Part shown: positions 1 to 9,264 of the stretch, piece after piece
Numbering within the stretch: the first letter of the stretch is position 1
Layout: the number at the start of each line of letters is the position of its first letter
Origin: CAYOUV01 sp964407265
GTDB lineage: Bacteria; Chloroflexota; Anaerolineae; Anaerolineales; Villigracilaceae
Assembly: GCA_964407265.1 (NCBI GenBank)
Contig: CAYOUV010000005.1
Location: forward strand, 18,886 to 82,885
Direction: 5' to 3'
DNA length: 64,000 nt
Made by a program: the position numbers and the translations under genes
Notes under the pieces: generated by a model
Databases searched by the model: none
What the model was told of the DNA's origin: nothing
Seen by the model: only the letters and a program-made list of their open reading frames with translations

Positions 1-824
1 ATCCTGAGACTCCACCCGCAACCATGGAACAACTGGCCGAGTTCGCCGACAAACTGACCAAGACTGACGCGGATGGCAACCTCACGCAGGTCGGCTTCCT
101 GCCCGACCAGGGCTGGGATCACAGCGACCTGTACGTGCGCATGTTCGGCGGATTCTGGTACAGCGACGACGGTCAGCACGTGACCGCCAACAGCCAGCCC
201 ATGATCGACTCGCTCACCTGGCAGCAACAGTTCTACACCAAATATGGTGCGGACAAAGTGCTGGCTTTCTCATCCGGCTGGGCCGACCAGTACATGTCCG
301 CCGATTACCCCTTCTACACCGGCAAGATGGCCATGTACGTGGACGGCGAATGGATGACCGGCCCGAACTTCATCAGCGCCTTTAAACCCGAGGCCAGTTA
401 CGGGGTCGCGCCCTTCCCGCCACCAGCAGATCATCCCGAACGCGCCAACACGGCTGTGGTGCAAGGCACAGTGGCCGTAATTCCTTCCGGTGCAGCGAAC
501 AAGGATGCTTCCGCCAAACTACTGGCCTGGATGATGTCGCCCGACATCGTGGCAGAAGAGTTCTGCTTCAACGCCAACTTGCCTACCAGCAAGAAAGCCG
601 CCCAGGATCCCTGTTTCACTGCGAATCCAAAGTTCAAGGTGTTTACAGACTTGATGGCCAGCCCGAATGCGACTTACATTATCACCACCCCAATCTCACT
701 CGAATTCAACGATGCCTACGGCCTGGTCTTTGAACAGGCAGTGCACACCGGCGCGGATCCCAAGCCGCTCCTCGATCAATTACAGACGGACTTCGAAGCG
801 AAATTGCAGGACGCGTTAAAGTAG
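1..824 (+). CDS. ABC sugar transporter solute-binding protein, C-terminal part
   Basis: The reading frame is open to the left edge, so the gene begins outside the window; about 274 C-terminal codons are visible. The protein reads like a family 1 extracellular sugar-binding protein: a Pro-rich PETPPATMEQLAEFADKL helix start, aromatic-rich ligand-cleft segments (GGFWYSDDG, GKMAMYVDGEW) and a typical C-terminal lobe ending in DFEAKLQDALK. It would capture a sugar outside the membrane and hand it to the two permeases that follow 62 bp downstream. No ATPase gene is visible nearby, so a shared MsmX/UgpC-type ATPase is likely (inference). Ligand unknown; later operon genes suggest a glycoside or amino sugar. 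Confidence 0.88.
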   Translation, partial: PETPPATMEQLAEFADKLTKTDADGNLTQVGFLPDQGWDHSDLYVRMFGGFWYSDDGQHVTANSQPMIDSLTWQQQFYTKYGADKVLAFSSGWADQYMSADYPFYTGKMAMYVDGEWMTGPNFISAFKPEASYGVAPFPPPADHPERANTAVVQGTVAVIPSGAANKDASAKLLAWMMSPDIVAEEFCFNANLPTSKKAAQDPCFTANPKFKVFTDLMASPNATYIITTPISLEFNDAYGLVFEQAVHTGADPKPLLDQLQTDFEAKLQDALK

Positions 825-886
825 GACGCGATTCACGCTGAGGGCGGCATGGCTGCCGCCCTCTTTTCCTGCAAAAGGAGGATGAC

Positions 887-1834
887 ATGGATGAACTGCG
901 CATAGGTCGCTGGAATTGGACCTGGCCTCCCAAATTTCCGAAATGGGGACCCCGCAAACGCACCAACTTCCGGATCGGGATGCTGTTCCTGCTTCCCTGG
1001 ACGATTGGGTTTCTGGCTTTCACACTTTACCCAATGCTGGCTTCGTTCATTTACAGTTTCAGCATCTATCACCCCAGGGCGCCGCTCGAATGGATCTGGT
1101 TTCAGAATTACACCGACCTGTTCAAAGACAAACTCTTCTGGCAATCGCTATACAACACACTCTACATGGTCATCATCGGCGTGCCGCTGACGCTGCTGGC
1201 TTCCTTTTTCTGCGCCGTATTGTTGAACTTGAAAGTGCGCGGACAGTCCATCTACCGCGTGATCTATTTCCTGCCCAGCATCGTGCCGACCGTTGCCAGC
1301 ACCATTTTGTGGCTGTGGATTCTCAATCCGCAAGTGGGCATTATGAACAACCTGCTTGGTATCGTGGGCATCAAAGGCCCTAACTGGATGACCAACCCAG
1401 CCTGGTCAAAACCCGGCTTAATCCTGCTGGGCATGTGGGGCATGGGAGCCACAATCGTCATTTATCTCTCCGGCCTGCAAGACGTCCCGGCCTCCCTGCT
1501 GGAAGCGGCCGAGTTGGATGGAGCGAATTGGTGGCAGCGACTTTGGCACGTCACCGTGCCGATGGTTTCTCCCATCACGCTCTTCAACCTGATCACCGGC
1601 GTGATTGCCCAATTCCAATATTTTGCGCAGGCTTACGTCTTCCGCGGCTTTCAGCCCTTAGGCTATCCACTTAACTCGACTCTTTTTTACAGCGTATATC
1701 TCTACCAAAATGCCTTCCTTTACCTAAAGATGGGGTATGCCTCTGCGATGGCCTGGGTGCTTTTCATCATCATCCTGGTCTGCACATTGTTGCTTTTAAA
1801 AATCAGTAATCGCTTCACCTATTATGCAGGGTAA
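887..1834 (+). CDS. ABC sugar transporter permease, MalF/UgpA type
   Basis: 315-residue membrane protein with about six transmembrane segments after a basic amphipathic N-terminus. The cytoplasmic EAA loop that docks to the ATPase is clear (EAAELDGANWWQRLWHVTVP, about residues 204-223). The ATG is preceded by a strong AAAGGAGG ribosome site 5-6 nt upstream. It forms the heterodimeric pore with the next gene, whose start lies 4 nt beyond this stop. Family assignment is firm; the transported sugar cannot be read from the sequence. Confidence 0.93.
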   Translation: MDELRIGRWNWTWPPKFPKWGPRKRTNFRIGMLFLLPWTIGFLAFTLYPMLASFIYSFSIYHPRAPLEWIWFQNYTDLFKDKLFWQSLYNTLYMVIIGVPLTLLASFFCAVLLNLKVRGQSIYRVIYFLPSIVPTVASTILWLWILNPQVGIMNNLLGIVGIKGPNWMTNPAWSKPGLILLGMWGMGATIVIYLSGLQDVPASLLEAAELDGANWWQRLWHVTVPMVSPITLFNLITGVIAQFQYFAQAYVFRGFQPLGYPLNSTLFYSVYLYQNAFLYLKMGYASAMAWVLFIIILVCTLLLLKISNRFTYYAG

Positions 1835-1838
1835 CGAC

Positions 1839-2951
1839 ATGGCAAGCGAACCTCTTCTCGCCTCCCCCGTTCAACAGCCCCTTCAACGCTCCCGTCAGCG
1901 CAGGATCCGGGATTTTTTTCGATCCTTGTTGAGCCACACGGCTATCAACTTCATCGGTTTGTTCTTCCTGGTGCCTTTCCTTTGGATGGTGATCACTGCC
2001 TTCAAGTCCAGTCAGGATGTTTTTCACACACCGCCGCGTTGGCTGCCGTACGACAATCTCACGGTGGAGGTGAACGGCGAGCGGCTCCCGCTCTATAACG
2101 TCCAGACCAAAGACGGTCTCAAGCAACTGGCAGCGGTCAAAATCCTGGAAGGAGTCGGCACCTTCGTTGATCCAGCCGATCCCAGTCAGACCATGAAGTA
2201 TGAAATCCAACAGGGCGCGACCAGGATCGCCGAACCGATCATGCATGTCAGTTTCCGCTGGCAGAACTTCGTCGACGCCATGAACCGCGGCAGCCGGCCG
2301 GCAATCGGCGCGAGTTTTTGGGTCTATTTCAAAAACAGCCTGATCATCGCCTTCTTCGCCATCGTTGGCACCTTATTTTCCAATACACCGGTCGCCTACG
2401 CTTTTGCGCGCCTGCGGTTCCCCGGTCGCGACATCCTCTTCATCATCATCCTGGCGACCATGATGCTCCCCTTCCAGGTGACGATGATTCCGATCTACTT
2501 GTTCTTCAATAATTTCCTGCATTGGGGCGACTCGTTCCTGCCGCTCATTATTCCGACCTTTTTCGCCAACGCCTATGACGTCTTCTTGCTACGGCAATTC
2601 TTCCGCACCATCCCCGAAGAAATGTGCGACGCGGCCCGCGTAGACGGCGCCTCGGAATGGCAGATCTTCACCCAGATCATCCTGCCCTTGTCGGTGCCGG
2701 TTCTGGCTACGGTCACCGTCTTCACCTTCCTGTGGGCCTGGAACGATTTTACCGGGCCGCTGCTCTTCCTGACCAGCCCGCACAACTTCACCATGGCGCT
2801 CGGCTTGCAGGATTTCCAGAGCCAGCGCACCATGATCTGGAACCAACTCATGGCCGCTGCGACCGTCTTCACCATCCCGATCGTGATCGCCTTCTTCTTC
2901 GCTCAGAAGACCTTCATTCAGGGCATCAAGCTGACCGGTTCGAAAGAGTGA
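1839..2951 (+). CDS. ABC sugar transporter permease, MalG/UgpE type, with enlarged extracytoplasmic loop
   Basis: About 370 residues, compared with roughly 275-300 for a usual MalG-type permease. The extra length is a soluble block between the first and second membrane segments (about residues 60-140 of this start; includes ERLPLYNVQTKDGLKQLAA), so it should sit on the outside near the binding protein. The EAA-type loop is present (EEMCDAARVDGASEWQIF). I chose the ATG at 1839 (MASEPLL) over one at 1824 that would overlap the previous gene; neither has a strong ribosome site. Function as pore partner of the preceding permease is secure; the role of the insert is unknown. Confidence 0.92.
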   Translation: MASEPLLASPVQQPLQRSRQRRIRDFFRSLLSHTAINFIGLFFLVPFLWMVITAFKSSQDVFHTPPRWLPYDNLTVEVNGERLPLYNVQTKDGLKQLAAVKILEGVGTFVDPADPSQTMKYEIQQGATRIAEPIMHVSFRWQNFVDAMNRGSRPAIGASFWVYFKNSLIIAFFAIVGTLFSNTPVAYAFARLRFPGRDILFIIILATMMLPFQVTMIPIYLFFNNFLHWGDSFLPLIIPTFFANAYDVFLLRQFFRTIPEEMCDAARVDGASEWQIFTQIILPLSVPVLATVTVFTFLWAWNDFTGPLLFLTSPHNFTMALGLQDFQSQRTMIWNQLMAAATVFTIPIVIAFFFAQKTFIQGIKLTGSKE

Positions 2952-2952
2952 C

Positions 2953-4278
2953 ATGACAGACTATAAATTTCCTTCCAATTTTCTATGGGGCGCGGCCACT
3001 GCAGCCTACCAGATCGAGGGAGCCTGGGATGAAGATGGCAAGGCTGAGTCGATCTGGGATCGCTTCAGCCACACCCCAGGCAAGATCGAGAACGGCGACA
3101 ATGGGGATGTGGCCTGCGATCATTACCACCGCTACCGGGAAGATGTGGCTTTGATGCGCCACCTGGGGTTGAAAGGCTACCGCTTCAGCACAGCCTGGGC
3201 ACGTGTCCTGCCCGACGGTCAGGGAAAAATCAACCCACCTGGACTGGATTTCTACGACCGCCTGGTGGATGCATTATGCGCTGCCGACATCGACCCTTAC
3301 CTGACGCTTTATCACTGGGACCTGCCATATGCTCTGGATGAGCAGGGCGGTTGGACAAATCGTGCCGTAGCTTATGCCTTCGCCGATTACGCCGCCCTGA
3401 TGGTCAAACGCCTGGGCGATCGGGTCACGAACTGGACGACCTTCAATGAGCCCGGCGTGGTCATGTTCGACGGCTATCTGCTCGGCGAGCACGCTCCCGG
3501 TATCCAGAACCCGAAAGCCGCTTACCAGGTCGGTCATCACCTGATGCTGGCGCACGGCCTGGCCGTACAGGCGATGCGCGGCGTCGCTCCGCACTTGAAT
3601 TATGGCATCGTGCTCAACCAGTGGCCAGCTGACCCCGCCTCCGATGACCCGGCCGACATCACCGCTGCCCAGGCCGCCTGGGACCGCAGCGAACCACTCT
3701 TCCTGGATCTTATCTTCAAGGGTCACTATCCGCCGCAGATGTACGAACTGGTTGGTGAGAACCTGCCCGAAATCAAAGCTGGGGACATGGCGCTCATCTC
3801 GCAAAAGCTGGACTTCATGGGCTTGAATTACTACTCCCGCAACCTGGTCAGCGCCAAAGGCAACCTCAACCCCGTCCCAGGCGCGGAATATACTGAGATG
3901 GGCTGGGAAGTCTGCGCTCCGGCCTTGCGCAGACTGCTCAATAAAATTAATGACGAATATTCCCTGCCGCCGATCTACATCACCGAAAATGGCGCCGCCT
4001 TCAAAGACCAAGTCACTGCGGACGGCAAGGTCCACGACGAGCGCCGTTTAGACTACCTGCGCCAACACTTCATCCAAACCCGCCTGGCCATGCAGGACGG
4101 TGTGGATGTGCGCGGTTACTTCGTCTGGTCGCTGCTGGACAATTTCGAGTGGGCTCACGGCTATACCAAGCGCTTCGGTCTGGTCCACGTGGATTTCGAT
4201 ACCCAGGAGCGCATGATCAAAGACAGCGGCGAATGGTACCGGTCTGTGATCGCAGGTAATGAAGTAACCAGCGCTTAG
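2953..4278 (+). CDS. GH1 beta-glucosidase
   Basis: 441 residues, full length for glycoside hydrolase family 1. It starts with the classic FLWGAATAAYQIEGAW motif, carries the acid/base glutamate in TFNEP (E166) and the nucleophile in YITENG (E345), and ends with the usual VWSLLDNFEWAHGY signature. No signal peptide, so it acts in the cytoplasm on a disaccharide or glycoside brought in by the ABC transporter. The start codon is 1 nt past the permease stop. GH1 enzymes cleave beta-glucosides, beta-galactosides or related sugars; the exact substrate is not determined here. Confidence 0.95.
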   Translation: MTDYKFPSNFLWGAATAAYQIEGAWDEDGKAESIWDRFSHTPGKIENGDNGDVACDHYHRYREDVALMRHLGLKGYRFSTAWARVLPDGQGKINPPGLDFYDRLVDALCAADIDPYLTLYHWDLPYALDEQGGWTNRAVAYAFADYAALMVKRLGDRVTNWTTFNEPGVVMFDGYLLGEHAPGIQNPKAAYQVGHHLMLAHGLAVQAMRGVAPHLNYGIVLNQWPADPASDDPADITAAQAAWDRSEPLFLDLIFKGHYPPQMYELVGENLPEIKAGDMALISQKLDFMGLNYYSRNLVSAKGNLNPVPGAEYTEMGWEVCAPALRRLLNKINDEYSLPPIYITENGAAFKDQVTADGKVHDERRLDYLRQHFIQTRLAMQDGVDVRGYFVWSLLDNFEWAHGYTKRFGLVHVDFDTQERMIKDSGEWYRSVIAGNEVTSA

Positions 4279-4292
4279 CAGGAGCATGAAGG

Positions 4293-5267
4293 ATGACGAT
4301 CCCAAGCAAAATCTGGAGTCTACCCATCGCTCACTTAATGCCTTTCTCCGAAGTCGAAGAAGAGCGCCCTAGCCTGCTCGTCACCAGCGGTCCGGCCTGG
4401 AAAGCTGCAAAAGAAAAACTCCAGCTGCCCATCGTTGCCCAGGTAGAACCGAGCCAGGCAACCACAGCCGATTGGGATGACCTGCTGTTAACGATCAGGA
4501 CCCAACCCTCCGTCGTGTATGCAGTGGGTGGCGGCCTGGCTGCAGATGCGGCCAAATACCTGGCCGTCAAGCTCGACCTGCCGCTGGTCGTTTTACCGAC
4601 TGCGCTCTCGGTAGATGCCTTCCTCACCGCCGCATCGGGCATTCGACAGGACGGCTGCGTTTATTACATTGAAACCAAGCCGCCCGAAACGCTGATCCTC
4701 GATTTAGAGGTCATCGCCGCAGCCCCTGCCTGGATTCGAGCGGCAGGGATCACGGATGTGATCTCGATTGCCACCGGCGGCTGGGATTGGAAGTTCGCCC
4801 ACGAACGCGGCAAAAATCCTCCAGGGATGGAGTTCATCCCTTGGGTGTATGAAAACGCCCAATCCATCCTGGACGGATTGCTGGACTGCGCCGCAGCGGC
4901 GGGAAAAGGTGACCAGGATGGCCTGAAGACCTTGTACCACTGTCTGGCAATGGAGGTCCAGCTCTGCAACCAGATTGGGCACGCCCGACCCGAAGAAGGC
5001 AGCGAACATTATTTCGCCTACAGCGTGGAAAATCTCGTCGGGCGCGGACTGCCGCACGGCGACCTGGTCGGGCCGGGAATCCTGATCATGGCAAGATTGC
5101 AGGGACAGGCTACGGGTCGGCTCGAAGCGGCGCTGAAAGCCTGTCACGTCCCGCTGGATCATATTTCCGAAGATATCATTCAGCAAACGCTGAAAAGTCT
5201 GCCAGCGTACGTTCAAAAACATAAACTTGCATATGGAATTGCTCACGAGATGGAGAAATTTTTATGA
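4293..5267 (+). CDS. iron-containing alcohol dehydrogenase family protein, glycerol-1-phosphate-dehydrogenase-like
   Basis: 324 residues. NAD-binding motif GGGLAADAAKYLA (about 77-89), then VVLPTALSVDAFLTAASGI as in sn-glycerol-1-phosphate dehydrogenase (EgsA/AraM) relatives. Likely metal ligands are the Asp in ITDVIS and His residues in the GHARPEEGSEHYFAYS and GRGLPHGDLVG segments. Start supported by GGAG about 8 nt upstream. It overlaps the next gene by 4 nt (ATGA). In this catabolic operon it more likely oxidises or reduces a polyol or sugar phosphate than makes archaeal-type lipid; that is inference. Confidence 0.85.
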   Translation: MTIPSKIWSLPIAHLMPFSEVEEERPSLLVTSGPAWKAAKEKLQLPIVAQVEPSQATTADWDDLLLTIRTQPSVVYAVGGGLAADAAKYLAVKLDLPLVVLPTALSVDAFLTAASGIRQDGCVYYIETKPPETLILDLEVIAAAPAWIRAAGITDVISIATGGWDWKFAHERGKNPPGMEFIPWVYENAQSILDGLLDCAAAAGKGDQDGLKTLYHCLAMEVQLCNQIGHARPEEGSEHYFAYSVENLVGRGLPHGDLVGPGILIMARLQGQATGRLEAALKACHVPLDHISEDIIQQTLKSLPAYVQKHKLAYGIAHEMEKFL

Positions 5268-6268
5268 GTTTGAAAATTGCTTTTGCTGGAACAGGATACA
5301 TTAATAAAATCCACGCCCAGTCTGCACGAAATTGTGGCCTCGAACTTGCGGCCGTGGTCAATCACCGACCCGAATCCATGGCACAATTCGCTGCGGATTT
5401 TGGTATACCACGCCAATATGCAACAGTGGAGGCCATGCTTGAGGGGAGTGGCGTGCAAGCGCTGGTGGTCAGTACACCGAATTATTTGCATGCACCTCAA
5501 ACCATTGCTGCTTTGAAGGCGGGTGTGCACGTACTGGTTGAGAAACCGATGGCAATGAACGCCGTCGAAGCTGAGCAGATGTGCGAAGTGGCAGAGAAAT
5601 CCGGGGCGACCCTGATGGTGGCCCACTGCTGGCGCTTCGATCCAGATGTGCTCTGGCTGAAAAAACAGGCCAGCAAGTTGGGCAAGATCGTCCGCACAAA
5701 AGGCTATGGGGTGCACACGCATTGGGGGCCGTCAGGCTGGTTTACGCAGAAAGAATTTGCTGGCGGTGGGGCGATGGCTGACATGGGTATTCATGCGCTG
5801 GATACAGCCAGGTTCCTACTCGGGGATCCGCGGCCAGTCAGCGTGTACGCCCGGATCGGCACTTATTACCAGGATTTCGATGTGGACGATACGGGTGTGG
5901 TGCTCATCAATTGGGATAATGGTGCTGTCTCCTACATCGAATCGGGTTGGTGGCAGCCGCATGCAGACGGGGCCGAAGCCGCCACGCAGCTTTATGGCAC
6001 GCAAGGTTTTGGTCAATTGTTCCCGACCAAACTGGAATTACCAAATTTGGAGCAAGACAAATTGGATGTGATCGACTCGGGCTTTATCTTTCCACGCGCA
6101 TCACACATGCCCCAGAGGATGTATGATACACAGATGGCTTATTTTATTGACTGTGTCCAATCAGGCAAGGCACCTGTCCCAGGTGGTGCGGAGGGACTGG
6201 TGAACATGAAAGTCGTCGACGCAGCCTACGAAAGTGCCAGGACCGGGCAGGTTGTGGAGATCCAATGA
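5264..6268 (+). CDS. Gfo/Idh/MocA family sugar or inositol oxidoreductase
   Basis: 334 residues. N-terminal Rossmann fold (KIAFAGTGYINKIHAQS), then the conserved EKP motif (VLVEKPMAMN, about residues 92-101) whose lysine takes part in catalysis in this family, and a C-terminal alpha/beta substrate domain with GGGAMADMGIHALDTARFLLG. It would oxidise a hydroxyl of a sugar, glycoside or inositol with NAD(P). ATGA overlaps at both ends tie it translationally to its neighbours. A second, different family member is at 61758-62741. Confidence 0.92.
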   Translation: MSLKIAFAGTGYINKIHAQSARNCGLELAAVVNHRPESMAQFAADFGIPRQYATVEAMLEGSGVQALVVSTPNYLHAPQTIAALKAGVHVLVEKPMAMNAVEAEQMCEVAEKSGATLMVAHCWRFDPDVLWLKKQASKLGKIVRTKGYGVHTHWGPSGWFTQKEFAGGGAMADMGIHALDTARFLLGDPRPVSVYARIGTYYQDFDVDDTGVVLINWDNGAVSYIESGWWQPHADGAEAATQLYGTQGFGQLFPTKLELPNLEQDKLDVIDSGFIFPRASHMPQRMYDTQMAYFIDCVQSGKAPVPGGAEGLVNMKVVDAAYESARTGQVVEIQ

Positions 6269-7011
6269 CCATCGAAACCCTGCTGCCAACCCCGGATATT
6301 TTCTCTGCCAAACGGCTTTTGTGTGTCCAGCCACATTACGATGACAACGATATCGCCGCTGGCGGAATTCTCACCCAGCTTCGACAAAACGGGGCAGAAA
6401 TATTCTACCTGACGGTAACGAACGATTTGATGGGCGTGATTGACGATACCCTTTCACCGGAAGCGGCCGCCGAGAGGCTGAAACGCGACCAATTTGCTGC
6501 TGGAAAAATCGTCGGCGTCAGCCAACAGGGCTGGCTGGGTTATCCCGACGCGGGCGAATACGATTATTTCGCCGTGCGCCGCGACCTGCTCAAATACATC
6601 CGTATGATCCAACCCGATTTTGTCTTCACAGCTGACCCCTGGCTGACTTATGAGGGCCATCGCGATCACATCCAAACCGGACTGGCGACGGCGGAGGCGG
6701 TCATGTTTGCGGGCATGACCAGGATTGCCTCCAGCGATCCGACTGTAGATTCCGCTTATCCAGGACACGAAATCCAGGGGGTGGCCTTCTACTACACCCG
6801 CGAGCCAAACATCATTGCAGATATTAGCTCGACCTGGGATGACAAGCTCACAGCGGTGCAGTGTTACCAGACGCAATTCACGTCAGAAGGCATGGACGAT
6901 CTGGTCATGGGGTTGGATTTGAAGTCACGTCAGGTAGCAATGGGCACAGATTTTGAACGCGGCGAACCGCTCAAAACGCTGCATCCCAGCGCACTGCATT
7001 GCGGGTTCTAG
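6265..7011 (+). CDS. PIG-L/LmbE family N-deacetylase
   Basis: 248 residues. The family metal-binding motif usually reads PHPDDxE; here it is PHYDDNDIAAGG (H24, D26, D27), so the Pro and Glu positions are replaced by Tyr and Asp. A second metal-site segment is GHRDHIQTG. PIG-L proteins remove acetyl groups from N-acetylglucosaminyl compounds such as GlcNAc-inositol, mycothiol/bacillithiol precursors or chitooligosaccharides. Together with the neighbouring YdjC deacetylase and BadF-type kinase it suggests an N-acetylated sugar as substrate. Substrate is inference. Confidence 0.88.
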   Translation: MTIETLLPTPDIFSAKRLLCVQPHYDDNDIAAGGILTQLRQNGAEIFYLTVTNDLMGVIDDTLSPEAAAERLKRDQFAAGKIVGVSQQGWLGYPDAGEYDYFAVRRDLLKYIRMIQPDFVFTADPWLTYEGHRDHIQTGLATAEAVMFAGMTRIASSDPTVDSAYPGHEIQGVAFYYTREPNIIADISSTWDDKLTAVQCYQTQFTSEGMDDLVMGLDLKSRQVAMGTDFERGEPLKTLHPSALHCGF

Positions 7012-7048
7012 AACCGGACCAAGTTATCGCCCACCAGACAGGAGCATT

Positions 7049-8341
7049 ATGAAAATCACGGTTATCGGCGGCGGCTCGACCTATACCCCTGAGTTGGTCA
7101 ATGGATTCCTATCCAGAGTAGATCGCCTACCGCTTGACGAACTCTGGTTGATGGATATCGACCAGCATCGCCTGGAGATTGTCGGCGGGTTTGCCCGGCG
7201 CATGGTCGAGGCGCAAGGCACGCCATTCAAAGTGGTGCTTTCCCTGAACCAGCGTGAGGCAATCGCTGGCGCGGCCTACGTCATCACGCAGTTACGGGTC
7301 GGGATGATGCCTGCCCGGCGCGGCGACGAGTACCTGGGCCGGCGTCATGGCTTGATTGGGCAGGAAACCACCGGTGTGGGCGGCATGGCCAAGGCGCTGC
7401 GCACCATTCCGGTCATTCTGGACATCGCCAAGGACATACACGAGACCGCTCCAGGCGCCTTGCTGGCGAATTTCACCAACCCGGCCGGGCTGGTGACCGA
7501 GGCGCTCTATCGTCACGCACCGGATGTCTCTGCGGTAGGCGTCTGCAACGTCGGCATCACCACGAAGATGGAGATCCTGGAAAACCTGGAGAAAATAACC
7601 GGTCAGCAGATCGCCGAAGAGCGTGCCGTGCTAAAAACGCTCGGTCTCAACCACCTGACCTGGCATTACGGCTTCAGCATTGACGGCGAAGACATGTGGC
7701 CGCAACTTTTTCCGGCTTTCGTCGAAATGACGAAGCAGGAGGCAGACCCGGAATGGGACCTCAACACACTCGAGTCGCTCGGCATGATCCCCAACTACTA
7801 CCTGGGTTATTTCTACTACACCGATAAAAAACTCAAGGCGCAGGAAGCCTGGCCGCCTTCACGCGCTGAGGAGGTGATGGAGATCGAGAAAGACCTGCTG
7901 CGGGAATATGCCGATCCCGCCCTGACCGAACCTCCAGCTGATCTGATGAAACGCGGCGGCGCATACTACTCCACCCTGGCCACGCACTTGATCGACTCGC
8001 ATTACAACGATCTCGGGCAAATCCACACCGTCAACGTACGCAACAACGGCGCGGTGGCGGACTGGCCAAGGGATTGGGTGCTGGAAATACCCGCCAAAGT
8101 GGATCGTGGTGGCATCCACCCGCTGCCAGCCGACCCGCTGCCTCCGGCCTGCTTCGGACTGATTTCCGCGGTCAAGATGTACGAGATCCTCACCGTCCAG
8201 GCTGCTGTGCAGGGCGACCACCAGGCTGCCTACCAGGCGCTGCTGGCGCATCCGCTCGGCCCGAGCGCGGACCGGGTGCAGGCTGTACTGGACGACATGC
8301 TGGATACCAACCGGCAGTGGCTGCCGCAATTTTTCAAATAA
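7049..8341 (+). CDS. GH4 family glycosidase (6-phospho-beta-glucosidase-like)
   Basis: 430 residues from the ATG at 7049, chosen because AGGAG lies 5 nt upstream and the protein then begins directly with the NAD-binding strand KITVIGGGSTYTPELVNG; the longer open frame from 6953 would run into the PIG-L gene. GH4 hallmarks: GQETTGVGGMAKALRTIP, NFTNPAGLVTEAL, the metal-ligand cysteine in VGVCNVG and histidine in LGLNHLTWHYG. GH4 enzymes use NAD and Mn in a redox-assisted glycosidic cleavage, usually of 6-phosphoglycosides. With no PTS here, phosphorylation could come from the BadF-type kinase at 10614. Confidence 0.93.
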   Translation: MKITVIGGGSTYTPELVNGFLSRVDRLPLDELWLMDIDQHRLEIVGGFARRMVEAQGTPFKVVLSLNQREAIAGAAYVITQLRVGMMPARRGDEYLGRRHGLIGQETTGVGGMAKALRTIPVILDIAKDIHETAPGALLANFTNPAGLVTEALYRHAPDVSAVGVCNVGITTKMEILENLEKITGQQIAEERAVLKTLGLNHLTWHYGFSIDGEDMWPQLFPAFVEMTKQEADPEWDLNTLESLGMIPNYYLGYFYYTDKKLKAQEAWPPSRAEEVMEIEKDLLREYADPALTEPPADLMKRGGAYYSTLATHLIDSHYNDLGQIHTVNVRNNGAVADWPRDWVLEIPAKVDRGGIHPLPADPLPPACFGLISAVKMYEILTVQAAVQGDHQAAYQALLAHPLGPSADRVQAVLDDMLDTNRQWLPQFFK

Positions 8342-8372
8342 TACGCTGACCAATTCAATGAAAGGAACCTCG

Positions 8373-9263
8373 ATGACTCCTAACCCCCTGCTCAAACGCC
8401 TGGGCTACGCCGACACCGACCGCCTGGTCATTATCCACACCGACGACATCGGCATGTGCCAGGCCTCCCTGACCGCCTTCGAGCACCTGTGGGAATTCGG
8501 CACCATCGCGTCCGGCGCGGTGATGGTCCCCTGCCCCTGGTTTCCAGCGGTAGCAGAAATGTGCCGCAAAAACACCGAATTTGACATGGGCGTCCACGCC
8601 ACGCTCAACAGCGAGTGGGAAAGTTATCGCTGGGGGCCAATTTCAAGCCGTGACCCGGCTACCGGTATGCTCGACCCCGATGGCTACTTCCACCAATGGC
8701 AGCCGGCAGTACGCGAGCAGGCTGACCCGGAAGCTGTCGCAGTCGAAATCGAGGCCCAGGTCAAGCGCGCCCTGGATGCCGGGATCGACGTCACGCACGT
8801 CGACACGCACATGGGCACGGTCGCGCACCCCAAATTCGCACAGGCTTACGTCGCGCCAGCCTTCAAACATCGGGTCCCGGTTATGATCCCGCGCGCCTCC
8901 GCTGTAGGCCTGGACCTGATGGGCGCCGATCCGCAGGATGCGGCCAGCATGAGGCAGGTCTTGGAGTTGCTCGAATCGCAGGGGCTGCCGCTCTTGGACG
9001 GCATTCTATCCATGCCGCTCGACCAGCCTGACGGCCAGCTCGAGACCGCCAAGGAACTGCTCAATCAGCTCCCGGCCGGGATCACGCACTTCATCCTGCA
9101 CCCTGCAGTTGATACGCCCGAACTGCGCGCCATCACTCCGGACTGGCCCAGCCGCGTCGCGAATTACCAGACTTTCATGAGCCTGGAATTGAAAGACTTC
9201 ATCAAAAATGAGGGCATCCATTTGATCGGCTATCGTCAAATCCGCAACATCATGAGGAGCTAA
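8373..9263 (+). CDS. YdjC/ChbG family carbohydrate deacetylase
   Basis: 296 residues from the ATG at 8373; the frame also has an ATG at 8358, but the ribosome site AAAGGAA lies between them, 8 nt before 8373. Metal-binding motifs are intact: HTDDIGMC near the N-terminus, GVHATLNSEW, and the THVDTHMGTVAHP segment. The family deacetylates chitooligosaccharides such as chitobiose and its 6-phosphate, which feeds GH4 enzymes in ChbG/ChbF systems. That partnership is seen here too, since the GH4 gene is directly upstream. Confidence 0.9.
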   Translation: MTPNPLLKRLGYADTDRLVIIHTDDIGMCQASLTAFEHLWEFGTIASGAVMVPCPWFPAVAEMCRKNTEFDMGVHATLNSEWESYRWGPISSRDPATGMLDPDGYFHQWQPAVREQADPEAVAVEIEAQVKRALDAGIDVTHVDTHMGTVAHPKFAQAYVAPAFKHRVPVMIPRASAVGLDLMGADPQDAASMRQVLELLESQGLPLLDGILSMPLDQPDGQLETAKELLNQLPAGITHFILHPAVDTPELRAITPDWPSRVANYQTFMSLELKDFIKNEGIHLIGYRQIRNIMRS

Positions 9264-9264
9264 G

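Noticed and set aside
3274..4035. 253-codon open frame on the - strand inside GH1
   Set aside because: No ribosome site or family features; it mirrors the codon pattern of the GH1 gene.
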